DNA of 64,000 nt from Halalkalirubrum salinum (GTDB taxonomy: Archaea; Halobacteriota; Halobacteria; Halobacteriales; Haloferacaceae). The position numbers were made by a program, and so were the translations under genes. Below are positions 52,849 to 62,070 of the stretch, in pieces. Location: contig NZ_SRSG01000037.1 in the NCBI RefSeq assembly GCF_005543295.1, positions 99,746 through 163,745 on the forward strand, in the 5' to 3' direction. Positions within the stretch are counted from its first letter, which is position 1, and every line of letters begins with the position of its first letter. The notes under the pieces were generated by a model. The model was not told where the DNA came from. It saw nothing but the letters and a program-made list of their open reading frames with translations, and made no database searches.

Positions 52849-53061
52849 ATGGCAATCCTTCACGCAGACGAGATCCGCGACATGACCGCTGCTGAGCGAG
52901 AGGTCGAACTCGAGGAGCTCGAAACCGAGCTGCTCAACATGAAGTCCGTCCAGGCCGCCGGTGGTATGCCGGAGAGCCCTGGCCGGATGGCCGAGCTCAA
53001 GCGGACGATCGCTCGGATCAAGACGATTCAACAGGAAGAAGGCGACTTCGACGAGGAATAA
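52849..53061 (+). CDS. rpl29p: ribosomal protein uL29
   Basis: A 70-residue two-helix L29. ILHADEIRDMTAAEREVELEELETELLNMKSVQAAGGMPESPGRMAELKRTIARIKTI is the full family pattern, found near the tunnel exit beside uL23. It starts 3 bp after uS3. Confidence 0.97.
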   Translation: MAILHADEIRDMTAAEREVELEELETELLNMKSVQAAGGMPESPGRMAELKRTIARIKTIQQEEGDFDEE

Positions 53062-53066
53062 CGGAC

Positions 53067-53531
53067 ATGGCACTCACCCCTGAAACGCTCACACGACACG
53101 AACTTATCGGCCTGCGCGTCCGCGTAGCCGACGCGCTGAATCCCGATCAGATCGGGATCGCCGGCCGCATCGTTTCTGAGACGATGGGCACGTTCGTCGT
53201 CGAGACGAGCGAGGGTGAGACAAAGCAGGTCCAAAAACGGGGCTCACTCTGTGAGTTCCGGCTTCCGATCGAAGCGCCCGGCGGAGCAACAACGACAGAC
53301 ACAGATGAAGCCGCCGGCGATCGTAAGGTCCCGGGGTCTTCGTCCGAACTCGGCATGGAAACTGCGGGGGTCCGCCCCCGTCAGTCTGTGCCGTCCGCAT
53401 CCGTACGCGCGGATGCGGCGAGCCCAGATGGCGAGTGCGAGGACGGAGTCTACGTTACGGTGGATGCGACAACGCTGCTCTCACGACCCGCCGAACGCAC
53501 CGAAGTAACAGGTGATTCAAAATGGCGATAG
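53067..53531 (+). CDS. rnp1: ribonuclease P protein component 1 (Rpp29/POP4)
   Basis: A 154-residue homologue of Rpp29, a subunit of archaeal RNase P that trims tRNA 5' leaders. The Sm-like barrel is visible as LTRHELIGLRVRVADALNPDQIGIAGRIVSETMGTFVVETSEGETKQVQKRGSLCEFRL. A Ser/Thr/Gly/Ala-rich insert of about 55 residues (GATTTDTDEAAGDRK and onward) separates it from the last strand GVYVTVDATTLLSRPAER. Its place in the ribosomal operon is conserved in archaea. Its stop overlaps the uS17 start by 10 nt. Confidence 0.92.
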   Translation: MALTPETLTRHELIGLRVRVADALNPDQIGIAGRIVSETMGTFVVETSEGETKQVQKRGSLCEFRLPIEAPGGATTTDTDEAAGDRKVPGSSSELGMETAGVRPRQSVPSASVRADAASPDGECEDGVYVTVDATTLLSRPAERTEVTGDSKWR

Positions 53532-53863
53532 GAATAGACGTACCCATGCCTCCGGAACCAGAGAACCCGGAGGAATACGACTACGAGAAGTGTCCGTTCT
53601 ACGGACAGCTTCCCGTCAGAGGCCAGACCCTCGAAGGGACTGTGGTCTCGACGGACATGGAAAAGACCGTCATCGTCGAGCGAGAGTACGACGTGTTCGT
53701 GCCCAAATACGACCGGTATATGAAACGCCGGTCCCGTATTCCGGCGCACGTACCCGGCGTACTCGAACCGCTCGAAGTCGGTGACGAAGTAACAATTGCG
53801 GAGACCCGACCCCTTTCGAAGACGAAAGCACACGTCGTCGTTCGCGTCGGAGGTGAGGAGTGA
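53522..53863 (+). CDS. rps17p: ribosomal protein uS17
   Basis: A 113-residue S17 with the archaeal N-terminal extension ([26 protein letters not shown]) and the OB-fold [73 protein letters not shown]. Overlaps rnp1 by 10 nt and its TGA overlaps the uL14 ATG. Confidence 0.97.
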   Translation: MAIGIDVPMPPEPENPEEYDYEKCPFYGQLPVRGQTLEGTVVSTDMEKTVIVEREYDVFVPKYDRYMKRRSRIPAHVPGVLEPLEVGDEVTIAETRPLSKTKAHVVVRVGGEE

Positions 53864-54261
53864 TGGAGGCGTTGAAAGCCGACGTCACCCAAGGCCTCGA
53901 AAAGGGTTCGCTGATCAAATGTGCAGACAACAGCGGCGCGCGCGAACTGCGCGTCATCAGCGTGGCAGGGTACTCCGGAACGAAGAACAGACATCCCAAA
54001 GCGGGGATCGCCGACAAGGTGACCGTCTCGGTCACCAAAGGGACCCCCGAGATGCGCCGACAGGTGCTGGAGGCCGTTATTGTCCGCCAGCGCAAGACGA
54101 TCCGTCGACCAGACGGTGTGCGCGTGAAGTTCGAGGACAACGCCGGCGTCATCATCGACGAGAACGGCGAGCCTCGTGGGACCGAAATCAAGGGTCCGAT
54201 CGCGCGCGAAGTCGCAGAGCGCTTTGGGAGCATTGCATCCACCGCGACAATGATTGTATAG
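53863..54261 (+). CDS. rpl14p: ribosomal protein uL14
   Basis: A 132-residue L14 that contacts 16S rRNA at a subunit bridge. [78 protein letters not shown] is diagnostic. ATG 53863 is preferred, nested in the uS17 stop (TGATG). GTG 53860 in frame would add one residue. Confidence 0.98.
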   Translation: MEALKADVTQGLEKGSLIKCADNSGARELRVISVAGYSGTKNRHPKAGIADKVTVSVTKGTPEMRRQVLEAVIVRQRKTIRRPDGVRVKFEDNAGVIIDENGEPRGTEIKGPIAREVAERFGSIASTATMIV

Positions 54262-54262
54262 T

Positions 54263-54631
54263 ATGACGCGACAACCACGCAAACAACGCAAGTCTGCGGC
54301 GAACGCGCCGCTGCACGAGCGCCAAAAGCAGGTCCGTTCGACGCTGTCGGCCGACCTCCGCGAGGAGCACGGCCAGCGAAACGTCCGCGTCAACGCGGGC
54401 GACACTGTCGAGGTCCTGCGCGGCGACCACGCCGGCGAGGAGGGCGAAGTCCTCACCGTCGACCTGGCGTCGGAAACCATCCACGTCGACGGCGTGACGA
54501 TCGAAAAAGCCGACGGCGAGGAGGTTCCCCGACCGCTCGATGCGAGCAACGTCCGTGTGACCGAGCTCGACCTCGACGACGAGGTCCGCGAGGCACGACT
54601 GGCCGCAGACGACACGGAGGGCAACGAATGA
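54263..54631 (+). CDS. rpl24p: ribosomal protein uL24
   Basis: A 122-residue L24, an early assembly factor of the large subunit. The archaeal start [42 protein letters not shown] precedes the KOW motif [24 protein letters not shown]. Starts 1 bp after uL14. Its stop overlaps the eS4 ATG. Confidence 0.97.
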   Translation: MTRQPRKQRKSAANAPLHERQKQVRSTLSADLREEHGQRNVRVNAGDTVEVLRGDHAGEEGEVLTVDLASETIHVDGVTIEKADGEEVPRPLDASNVRVTELDLDDEVREARLAADDTEGNE

Positions 54632-55431
54632 GCAACCACCAGAAACGACTATCCGTACCGAAGTCCTGGCCGGTCGAGCGAAAGACCGAGACGTTCACCG
54701 TCAAGGCGGGCGCAGGCCCCCACGGTGCAGACGGTGTCCCGCTCGTCATCTTGCTGCGGGACGTGCTCGGCTACGTCGACACGAAAAAAGAGGCGCGCTA
54801 CGCGCTCAACCAGGGGACAGTCCTCGTCAACGGCGAGGCAGTCTCTGACGAGCGACGCCCGATCGGGATGTTCGACATCCTCGCGTTCCTCGAACGCGAC
54901 GAGTACTACCGGGTCTTCCCCGACGAGGGCGGTCGGCTCGCGCTGACGCCCATCGACGAATCGGCCGCCGACGGCCGACTCGGCAAGATCGTCCAGAAGA
55001 CGCAGGTCGACGGCGGCGACTTCCAGCTGACGCTGCACGACGGGACGAACGTCCGCGTCGACGCCGCCGACGATTACTCGACGAAGGATTCGATCGTTAT
55101 CGACAACGAATCCAAGGAGATCGTCGCGCACTTCGTCTACGAGGAAGGCGCGCTCGTGACTGCCGTCGACGGCCAACACGCCGGCGAAATCGGCGAGATC
55201 GAGTCGATCAACGTCACCCTCGGCAGCGGTGACAACACGGTGAGCGTCACTCAAGACGACGGCGGCTTCGAGACAATCGAGCCGTACGTTGTCGTGATCG
55301 ACGAGAACTTTACTGATGATGACGACACAGCCGAGAGTTCGGCTGCAGAACGTGATGAGGATGCAGCGGCCGACGCTGAGGCCGACGAATCGGCTGCCGA
55401 AGACGAGCCACAGGCAGGTGATGACGAATGA
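54628..55431 (+). CDS. rps4e: ribosomal protein eS4
   Basis: A 267-residue S4e. The order is an S4-like RNA-binding domain ([44 protein letters not shown]), a central domain ([27 protein letters not shown]) and a KOW motif ([19 protein letters not shown]). An acidic C-terminal tail of about 40 residues follows. Overlaps its neighbours by 4 nt on each side. Confidence 0.97.
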   Translation: MSNHQKRLSVPKSWPVERKTETFTVKAGAGPHGADGVPLVILLRDVLGYVDTKKEARYALNQGTVLVNGEAVSDERRPIGMFDILAFLERDEYYRVFPDEGGRLALTPIDESAADGRLGKIVQKTQVDGGDFQLTLHDGTNVRVDAADDYSTKDSIVIDNESKEIVAHFVYEEGALVTAVDGQHAGEIGEIESINVTLGSGDNTVSVTQDDGGFETIEPYVVVIDENFTDDDDTAESSAAERDEDAAADAEADESAAEDEPQAGDDE

Positions 55432-55943
55432 GTGAATCGATTCACGAGATGCGCACGCCGCAGATCGAGAAGGTCGTCGTCCACATGGGCGTCGGCGAAG
55501 GCGGTCGAACACTTGCGGATGCAGAAGATATCCTCGAGACGGTGACTGGGCAAACGAGCGTACGGACGCTCGCAAAGCGGACGGTCCAGGAGTTCAACAT
55601 TCGGCAGGGCGATCCGATCGGTGCGAAGGTGACCCTTCGCGGTGAGAAGGCCCACGAATTCCTCGAGACCGCACTGGAGTTGACGAGTCTGGCGGCGTCA
55701 CAGTTCGACGACACCGGGAATTTCAGCTTCGGAGTGGCCGACCACACCGACTTCCCGAGCCAAGAGTACGACCCACAGATCGGGATTTACGGGCTCGACG
55801 TGACGGTTAACGTCGTCCGTCCGGGCTACCGCGTCGCAAAACGGAACAAGGCGAGCGGCGACATCCCGAACCGACACCGAATGACCCCCGAGGACGCGAT
55901 CGCGTACCTCGAGGATGCATTCGACGTTGAGGTGCAGACATGA
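55428..55943 (+). CDS. rpl5p: ribosomal protein uL5
   Basis: A 171-residue L5 that binds 5S rRNA with uL18. [34 protein letters not shown] at the start and [54 protein letters not shown] near the end are diagnostic. Its TGA overlaps the uS14 ATG. Confidence 0.98.
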   Translation: MSESIHEMRTPQIEKVVVHMGVGEGGRTLADAEDILETVTGQTSVRTLAKRTVQEFNIRQGDPIGAKVTLRGEKAHEFLETALELTSLAASQFDDTGNFSFGVADHTDFPSQEYDPQIGIYGLDVTVNVVRPGYRVAKRNKASGDIPNRHRMTPEDAIAYLEDAFDVEVQT

Positions 55944-56110
55944 GCGAAAGTGAACCAGACAACACGGGCGACGGCAAGCGGACGGGACAGGAACAGTCCT
56001 GTCGTCGATGCGACCGGAACCAGGGGCTCGTCGGCAAGTACGACATCAACCTCTGCCGGCAGTGTTTCCGCGAGGTTGCCCGAGACATGGGATTCAGGAA
56101 GTACAGCTAA
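55940..56110 (+). CDS. rps14p: ribosomal protein uS14 (zinc-binding form)
   Basis: A short gene of 56 codons between uL5 and uS8. The product reads [37 protein letters not shown] with two CxxC pairs that bind zinc, the archaeal C+ form of S14, after an acidic N-terminal extension. The ATG overlaps the uL5 stop (ATGA), and uS8 starts 2 bp after the stop. Confidence 0.95.
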   Translation: MSESEPDNTGDGKRTGQEQSCRRCDRNQGLVGKYDINLCRQCFREVARDMGFRKYS

Positions 56111-56112
56111 CC

Positions 56113-56505
56113 ATGGCAGGCAACGATCCACTGTCCGACGCACTCAGCGGAATCAACAACGCCGAAAGCGTCGGCCATCTCGATTACACGGTACAGCCCG
56201 CCTCGAACATCATCGGCTCCGTCCTCGAGGTCTTTTACGACCGCGGATACATCGACGGCTTCGAGTTCGTCGACGACGGCAAAGCCGGTCAGTTTGAGGT
56301 CGAACTGAAAGGCGCAATCAACGAATGTGGCCTCGTCAAGCCCCGCTACTCGGCGGGTGCCGACGAGTTCGAAAAGTGGGAGAAGCGATACCTCCCGGCC
56401 CGCGATTACGGGGCACTCATCGTCACGACGAGCCACGGCGTCATGAGCCACTACGAGGCCCGCGAACAGGGCATCGGTGGCCAAATAATCGCATACGTGT
56501 ACTAA
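56113..56505 (+). CDS. rps8p: ribosomal protein uS8
   Basis: A 130-residue S8 central-domain organiser. [56 protein letters not shown] at the start and the C-terminal [24 protein letters not shown] are the family features. ATG 56113 was chosen because the in-frame sequence before it overlaps uS14. Two bp after uS14. Confidence 0.98.
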   Translation: MAGNDPLSDALSGINNAESVGHLDYTVQPASNIIGSVLEVFYDRGYIDGFEFVDDGKAGQFEVELKGAINECGLVKPRYSAGADEFEKWEKRYLPARDYGALIVTTSHGVMSHYEAREQGIGGQIIAYVY

Positions 56506-56507
56506 CT

Positions 56508-57044
56508 ATGAACCGAACAACAATCGACATTCCGGAGGACGTGTCCGCAGAGACGGACCGCTTCGATCTGACGATCGAAGGGCCAAACGGCTCGGTCACC
56601 CGGCGTCTGTGGTACCCTGACGTGTCGGTTTCCGTCGACGGCGACACCGTTGTCGTCGAAAGCGACGCGACCGACGCAAAGACGAACGCAACTCTCGGGA
56701 CGTTTGAGAGCCATATCCGGAACATGATCCACGGCGTCACCGATGGGTGGGAGTACCGCATGGAAGTGTACTACGCTCACTTCCCGATGCAGGTCAACGT
56801 TGAGGGCGACGACGTAGTCATCGAGAACTTCCTCGGTGAGCGCGCGCCCCGACGGGCCCCGATTCACGGCGACACAGACGTGGAAGTCGACGGCGAGACG
56901 ATCGTCCTGAGCGGCCCCGACAAGGAGGCCGTTGGACAGACCGCTGCCGACATCGAACAGCTCACGAAAGTGAAAGGCAAAGACACCCGTGTGTTCCAAG
57001 ACGGGGTCTACATCACCGACAAGCCGCAGGCAGGAGGTGCCTAA
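56508..57044 (+). CDS. rpl6p: ribosomal protein uL6
   Basis: A 178-residue L6 near the sarcin-ricin loop. [33 protein letters not shown] and the second domain [70 protein letters not shown] show both repeats. Its TAA overlaps the eL32 ATG by one base. Confidence 0.98.
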   Translation: MNRTTIDIPEDVSAETDRFDLTIEGPNGSVTRRLWYPDVSVSVDGDTVVVESDATDAKTNATLGTFESHIRNMIHGVTDGWEYRMEVYYAHFPMQVNVEGDDVVIENFLGERAPRRAPIHGDTDVEVDGETIVLSGPDKEAVGQTAADIEQLTKVKGKDTRVFQDGVYITDKPQAGGA

Positions 57045-57769
57045 TGGCTGACGAACCTACTGAGCTCGAAGACATCAGCGGCGTCGGGCCATCGAAAGCG
57101 GAGGCGCTCCGATCGGCCGGCTACGAAACAATCGAGGACGTACAGGCAGCGAGCCAATCGGAGCTCTCGGAGGTCGACGGTGTCGGCAACGCGCTCGCAG
57201 CGCGGATTAAAGCCGACGTCGGCGGTCTTGAGGTCTCCGAAGAGGCCGAAGCGGAAATCGAAGAGGACGAAGAACCAGAGCCTGAGGAAGAGGCGGAAGA
57301 CGACGTTGACGAAGACGTCGAAACGGAACTCCGTCCGCGTGGGCACGCCGACAAGACACCCGAACTCGACGACGACGTCGAGGCAGCGCTGAAACAAAAG
57401 CGCCGTGAAGGCAAGCCAGCGTTCCGACGCCAAGACTACCACATGAAGAAACGGACGCCTGAATCGTGGCGTCGTCCCCGTGGCGGACTCTCGAAGCAGC
57501 GCCGCGGTATCAAAGGCAAGGGTCCGAAGGTTGAGTCGGGGTACCGAACCCCGAAGGCCGCCCGAGGCCTGCACCCAAGCGGCTTCGAGGAGGTCCATGT
57601 GCACAACACTGACGACCTCGAAGGCGTCGACGGCGACACGCAGGCGGTCCGAATCGCCTCCACGGTTGGCGCACGAAAGCGCGAACAGATCGAAGAGGTC
57701 TGTGAGGACGAGGAGATCCGCGTCCTCAACCCAACCTACATTGAAGTAGAGGTGGACGCAGATGAGTGA
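57044..57769 (+). CDS. rpl32e: ribosomal protein eL32 with helix-hairpin-helix extension
   Basis: A 241-residue L32e, about 100 residues longer than the core. The N-terminus [53 protein letters not shown] is a helix-hairpin-helix pair, followed by a Glu-rich linker, then the conserved L32e body [54 protein letters not shown]. The HhH extension is known in haloarchaeal L32e. Overlaps eL19 by 8 nt. Confidence 0.96.
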   Translation: MADEPTELEDISGVGPSKAEALRSAGYETIEDVQAASQSELSEVDGVGNALAARIKADVGGLEVSEEAEAEIEEDEEPEPEEEAEDDVDEDVETELRPRGHADKTPELDDDVEAALKQKRREGKPAFRRQDYHMKKRTPESWRRPRGGLSKQRRGIKGKGPKVESGYRTPKAARGLHPSGFEEVHVHNTDDLEGVDGDTQAVRIASTVGARKREQIEEVCEDEEIRVLNPTYIEVEVDADE

Positions 57770-58220
57770 TCTGAAAGCACAGCGGCGGCTCGCAGCCGAC
57801 ATTCTCGACGTCGGCAAACGCCGCGTGTGGTTCGACCCAGAAGAACAGGGAGAGATCGCCGAAGCGATCACACGAGATGACATTCGCGATCTCATCGAGC
57901 AAGGAACGATCCGCGCGAAGGACGCAAAGACGAACTCGCGCGGCCGGGCCCGCGAACGGCAGGCAAAGCGTTCCTACGGCCACCGGAAGGGAGCGGGTTC
58001 CCGGAAGGGCAAAGCCGGCGCTCGACAGAACAAAAAAGACGCGTGGATGACGCGAATCCGCGCCCAGCGTGCCCGTTTGAAGGAACTCCGAGACGAGGGC
58101 ACGATCGACAGAACGCAGTACCGAGAGACGTACAACAAAGCCAGCGGTGGCGAGTTTGACGACGTCGAACGGCTCGAAGCGTTCATCGAGAACAACTTCG
58201 GAATTGAGGTGAGAGACTAA
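57762..58220 (+). CDS. rpl19e: ribosomal protein eL19
   Basis: A 152-residue L19e, a helical protein on the solvent side of the large subunit. [106 protein letters not shown] is diagnostic. Overlaps eL32 by 8 nt and uL18 by one base. Confidence 0.97.
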   Translation: MSDLKAQRRLAADILDVGKRRVWFDPEEQGEIAEAITRDDIRDLIEQGTIRAKDAKTNSRGRARERQAKRSYGHRKGAGSRKGKAGARQNKKDAWMTRIRAQRARLKELRDEGTIDRTQYRETYNKASGGEFDDVERLEAFIENNFGIEVRD

Positions 58221-58774
58221 TGGCAACAGGACCACGATATAAGGTGCCGATGCGACGGCGCCGAGAGGTCCGGACAGATTACCACCAGAGGTTGCGCCTG
58301 TTGAAATCGGGCAAGCCTCGCCTGGTCGCTCGGGTGAGCAATGCCCACGTCAGGGCGCAGCTGGTTACCCCCGGACCGAACGGCGACGAAACGCACGCAG
58401 CAGCGTCGAGCGAGGATCTCGCGGAGTACGGCTGGGAGGCCCCCACAGGGAACCTTCCGAGCGCGTATCTCACGGGATACCTCCTCGGCTCGCGGGCGGT
58501 TGAGGCAGGCCTCGAAGAGGCTGTTCTCGATATCGGGCTGAACACGGCAACCCCCGGAAACAAGGTGTTTGCCGTACAGGAAGGAGCGATCGACGCAGGG
58601 CTCGAAATTCCACACAGCGACAGCGTACTCGCAGACTGGTCGCGGACGCGCGGCGAGCATATCGCCGACTACGCCGAACAGCTCGATGAGCCGCTGTACA
58701 GCGGGGATTTCGACGCCACAGAACTACCCGAGCACTTCGATGATGTGCTCGCGACACTACAGGAGGACGCATGA
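58220..58774 (+). CDS. rpl18p: ribosomal protein uL18
   Basis: A 184-residue L18 that binds 5S r[47 protein letters not shown] and [55 protein letters not shown] are typical archaeal/eukaryotic features. Overlaps uS5 by 4 nt. Confidence 0.98.
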   Translation: MATGPRYKVPMRRRREVRTDYHQRLRLLKSGKPRLVARVSNAHVRAQLVTPGPNGDETHAAASSEDLAEYGWEAPTGNLPSAYLTGYLLGSRAVEAGLEEAVLDIGLNTATPGNKVFAVQEGAIDAGLEIPHSDSVLADWSRTRGEHIADYAEQLDEPLYSGDFDATELPEHFDDVLATLQEDA

Positions 58775-59418
58775 GCCAACGCAACAACGACGGCTGGGAG
58801 CCACGAACGCGGCTCGGCCGAAAGGTGCAGGCCGGCGACATCACGACGATGGAGCAGGCACTCGCCTCGGGGCTCCCACTCAAGGAGCCACAGATCGTCG
58901 ACCAACTCCTCCCAGGGTTGGAAGACGAAGTGCTTGACATCAATATGGTCCAGCGGATGACCGACTCGGGCCGACGTGTCAAGTTCCGCTGTGTCGTCGC
59001 GGTCGGTAACCGCGACGGCTACCTCGGCTACGCACAGGCCCGCGATGACCAGGTCGGTGGGGCGATCCAGAAGGCGATCAACGTCGCCAAGCTGAACGTC
59101 ATCAAGGTCGATCGCGGCTCTGGGTCGTGGGAGGACCGCGCAGGCGGTGTCAACTCACTCACCCGGAAAGCCACCGGCAAAGCGGGTTCGGTCACCGTCG
59201 AGATTATGCCTGCTCCGCAGGGGCTCGGACTTGCCGCTGCGGAGACAGTCCGAGCGATCCTCGAACTTGCGGGTATCGAGGACGCGTGGACCAAATCTGA
59301 CGGCAATACGCGAACGACGGTGAACCTCGCAAAAGCGACGTTCAACGCACTCGAAAACGCAGCACAATCTCGGACGCCACAGCGCGTTCGTGAGATTCAG
59401 CGGGAGGCTGGAGAATGA
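58771..59418 (+). CDS. rps5p: ribosomal protein uS5
   Basis: A 215-residue S5, part of the decoding fidelity region. The S5 double-stranded RNA-binding domain [53 protein letters not shown] and the C-terminal domain with [52 protein letters not shown] are conserved. Overlaps uL18 and uL30 by 4 nt each. Confidence 0.98.
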   Translation: MSQRNNDGWEPRTRLGRKVQAGDITTMEQALASGLPLKEPQIVDQLLPGLEDEVLDINMVQRMTDSGRRVKFRCVVAVGNRDGYLGYAQARDDQVGGAIQKAINVAKLNVIKVDRGSGSWEDRAGGVNSLTRKATGKAGSVTVEIMPAPQGLGLAAAETVRAILELAGIEDAWTKSDGNTRTTVNLAKATFNALENAAQSRTPQRVREIQREAGE

Positions 59419-59879
59419 AGGCAATCGTCCAGCTCCGCGGAGAGGTCAACATGAGCCACGACGTCCGTGACACGCTGTCGATGTTGAACCTCCACAGCGT
59501 CAACCACGCGACGCTTATCCCGGACACGGAGACCTACCGCGGCATGGTTACGAAGGTCAACGACTACGTTGCCTTTGGCGAACCCTCCGCGGAAACTGTG
59601 TCGCTCCTCTTAGCGCGGCGCGGGTCGCCCGCTGAGGGCGAGGGAGACATCGACGACGAGTGGGTCGGCGAACACACCGACTACGACGACCTCGACGCGC
59701 TTGCGGAAGCACTCGTCGCCGAAGAGACCACGCTTCGCGAACAGAACCTCGCGCCAGTGCTCCGACTTCACCCCCCACGGGGCGGACACAAGGGGATCAA
59801 ACACCCGGTCAAAGAGGGCGGTCAGCTCGGCCGGCACTCGACCGAAGCGATCGACGAACTCCTGGAGGCAATGCGATAA
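59415..59879 (+). CDS. rpl30p: ribosomal protein uL30
   Basis: A 154-residue archaeal-type L30. [56 protein letters not shown] is the ferredoxin-like RNA-binding core, and the C-terminal [38 protein letters not shown] is the archaeal/eukaryotic extension. Shares its last base with the uL15 ATG. Confidence 0.97.
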   Translation: MKAIVQLRGEVNMSHDVRDTLSMLNLHSVNHATLIPDTETYRGMVTKVNDYVAFGEPSAETVSLLLARRGSPAEGEGDIDDEWVGEHTDYDDLDALAEALVAEETTLREQNLAPVLRLHPPRGGHKGIKHPVKEGGQLGRHSTEAIDELLEAMR

Positions 59880-60370
59880 TGACATCGAAGAAACGACGAC
59901 AACGCGGATCCAGAACCCACGGCGGCGGCACGCACAAGAACCGTCGCGGCGCCGGTCACCGAGGCGGGCGCGGGCGCGCGGGACGTGACAAACACGAACA
60001 CCACAACTACGAGCCGCTCGGCAAGCACGGCTTCAAGCGACACGAGTCAGTCCAAGACACCGTCCTGGAGGTTCGTATCCAGAAACTCGACGAAGATGCA
60101 GCGCTATACGCTACTGACGGGGTGGCCGAAACCGACGGCGACGCGTACGTTATTGACGCGCGCGACGTTGTTGAGGACGGCTACGACGCCGACGTTGTGA
60201 AAGTGCTCGGCGGCGGCCAGGTCAGAAATGAGCTGGTCGTAACCGCAGACGCGTTTACCGCAGGTGCCGTCGAGCTCATCGAGACTGCCGGCGGCGAAGC
60301 GATCCTGTCCGATCGCGCAGAATCGGCCGAATCAGAAGACCTATCCGAAACGGGTTCGGACGAAAAGTAA
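59879..60370 (+). CDS. rpl15p: ribosomal protein uL15
   Basis: A 163-residue L15. TSKKRRQRGSRTHGGGTHKNRRGAGHRGGRGRAGRDKHEHH is the glycine/arginine-rich rRNA-binding start and VVKVLGGGQVRNELVVTADAFTAGAVELIETAGGEAI the conserved globular end. ATG 59879 was chosen because the open frame before it lies in uL30. An acidic tail (AESAESEDLSETGSDEK) follows. secY starts 1 bp after its stop. Confidence 0.97.
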   Translation: MTSKKRRQRGSRTHGGGTHKNRRGAGHRGGRGRAGRDKHEHHNYEPLGKHGFKRHESVQDTVLEVRIQKLDEDAALYATDGVAETDGDAYVIDARDVVEDGYDADVVKVLGGGQVRNELVVTADAFTAGAVELIETAGGEAILSDRAESAESEDLSETGSDEK

Positions 60371-60371
60371 C

Positions 60372-61835
60372 ATGAGTTGGAAGGAGGTCGCTGAACCGGT
60401 ACTCACGCGGATGCCTGTTGTGGCCCGTCCGACGGGCCACGTCCCGTTTAAGCGGAAGCTACTTTGGACGGCAGGTGTCCTCGTCGTGTACTTTTTCTTG
60501 ACGAACATTGCGCTGTTCGGCCTCGGTGGAGAGGGCAGCGATATCTTTGGGCAGTTCCGATCGATCCTCGCGGGCGGGCAGGGATCGGTCCTGCAGGTTG
60601 GGATCGGTCCGATCGTCACCGCATCGATCGTTTTGCAGCTGTTAGGCGGTGCGAACCTCCTCGGATTGGATACGGACGATCCGCGCGATCAGGTGCTCTA
60701 TCAGGGCCTCCAGAAGCTGCTCGTCGTCGTCGTAACGGCGATGACTGCGGCGCCGATGGTCTTTTCTGGTACCTTCCTACCGGCAGATCAAGCGCTGGGG
60801 GCACAACTCGGCATTGGTACCTTCGGCGTACAGCTCATCATCTTTGCACAGGTGTTCGCCGGCGGCATCCTCATTTTGTTTCTCGATGAGATTGTGAGCA
60901 AGTGGGGTGTCGGCTCTGGTGTTGGGCTGTTCATCATCGCAGGGGTGAGTCAACAACTCTTTGGTGGCTTCTTTAGCTGGTCAGCACTCGGGACACCGGG
61001 GTTATTCTCGAACTGGTTCGGGATCATCACCGGCAGCGTCGAACTCGGCCCGACGTTTACTGCTGAGTGGTTCCAGTCGCTACTGTTTGCACCAGGTGAG
61101 CTCCTCGCGTTGTTCACCACCGTGTTGATATTTGTGGTCGTTGTCTACGCCGAGTCTGTGCGGGTCGAGATCCCGCTCAGCCACGCGCGGGTCAAGGGCG
61201 CACGCGGACGTTTCCCGGTGAAGCTCATTTACGCGTCCGTCCTGCCAATGATTCTCGTCCGTGCGCTGCAGGCGAACATTCAGTTCCTTGGACAGATCAT
61301 CAACAGCCAGACAACGATGCCGACGTGGCTTGGCGTGTACGGTGCGGAGGGACAGCCGGTATCTGGACTGTTCTACTACCTCGCGCCGATCCAGAGCCGG
61401 CAGGATTGGATGTGGTTCCTCGGATTTACCAATGCCGAGCCGTGGATGATCGGTATCCGCGTGGCGATCGACCTGACGTTCATGGTCATCGGTGGCGCGA
61501 TCTTCGCGATCTTTTGGGTCGAGACCACCGGGATGGGCCCGGAGGCTACGGCTCGCCAGATCCAGAACTCGGGAATGCAGATCCCCGGCTTCCGGCGGAA
61601 CCCGCAGGTCGTCGAGAAGGTCATGGAGCGCTACATCCCGCAGGTCACCGTGATCGGCGGCGCGCTCGTCGGGCTGTTAGCCGTACTGGCGAACATGCTC
61701 GGGACGATCGGGCAAGTCTCGGGAACGGGGCTGCTGCTCACCGTGTCGATCACCTACAAGCTCTACGAGGAGATCGCCGAAGAGCAGCTCATGGAGATGC
61801 ACCCCATGATGCGCCAAATGTTTGGAAATGACTAG
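60372..61835 (+). CDS. secY: preprotein translocase subunit SecY
   Basis: A 487-residue, 10-helix channel subunit of the Sec translocon. The start is SWKEVAEPVLTRMPVVARPTGHVPFKRKLLWTAGVLVVYFFLTNI, the plug region contains FGQFRSILAGGQGSVLQVGIGPIVTASIVLQLL, and the cytoplasmic loop with VEIPLSHARVKGARGRFPVKLIYASVLPMILVRALQAN and the C-terminal FGND are typical of archaeal SecY/Sec61alpha. It is the last gene of the ribosomal operon here. ATG 60372 lies 1 bp after uL15. Confidence 0.98.
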   Translation: MSWKEVAEPVLTRMPVVARPTGHVPFKRKLLWTAGVLVVYFFLTNIALFGLGGEGSDIFGQFRSILAGGQGSVLQVGIGPIVTASIVLQLLGGANLLGLDTDDPRDQVLYQGLQKLLVVVVTAMTAAPMVFSGTFLPADQALGAQLGIGTFGVQLIIFAQVFAGGILILFLDEIVSKWGVGSGVGLFIIAGVSQQLFGGFFSWSALGTPGLFSNWFGIITGSVELGPTFTAEWFQSLLFAPGELLALFTTVLIFVVVVYAESVRVEIPLSHARVKGARGRFPVKLIYASVLPMILVRALQANIQFLGQIINSQTTMPTWLGVYGAEGQPVSGLFYYLAPIQSRQDWMWFLGFTNAEPWMIGIRVAIDLTFMVIGGAIFAIFWVETTGMGPEATARQIQNSGMQIPGFRRNPQVVEKVMERYIPQVTVIGGALVGLLAVLANMLGTIGQVSGTGLLLTVSITYKLYEEIAEEQLMEMHPMMRQMFGND

Positions 61836-61840
61836 CCATT

Positions 61841-61860
61841 CTTTACTTATTTTCTGGTTT
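61841..61860 (+). terminator. putative T-rich terminator after secY
   Basis: CTTTACTTATTTTCTGGTTT begins 5 bp after the secY stop and is the first T-rich stretch for many kilobases, in keeping with an archaeal terminator of the operon. The remaining AT-rich interval to 62070 contains no gene I can support. Confidence 0.45.
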
Positions 61861-62070
61861 GAGTGGGTGTGAACTAGTCGATTTTTCCGGTGCTTTGGGG
61901 TGTTTGTGAGTTCTGGTGTTTGTGGGTTATTAAGCCTGTTATATTTGTTTTTTGATGAGTGTTGGCGTGCCGTAGAGCGTTCGTTCCAGTGGGCACGGTC
62001 CAGTAATCCTTGGTCCGTTTTTGCGGATGATGCACGGTTATATCTCTGACATATGCGCGTTTTGTAGTCA

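Noticed and set aside
54649..55575. A 308-codon minus-strand frame opposite eS4
   Set aside because: Mirror of the ribosomal genes eS4 and uL5, with no independent features.
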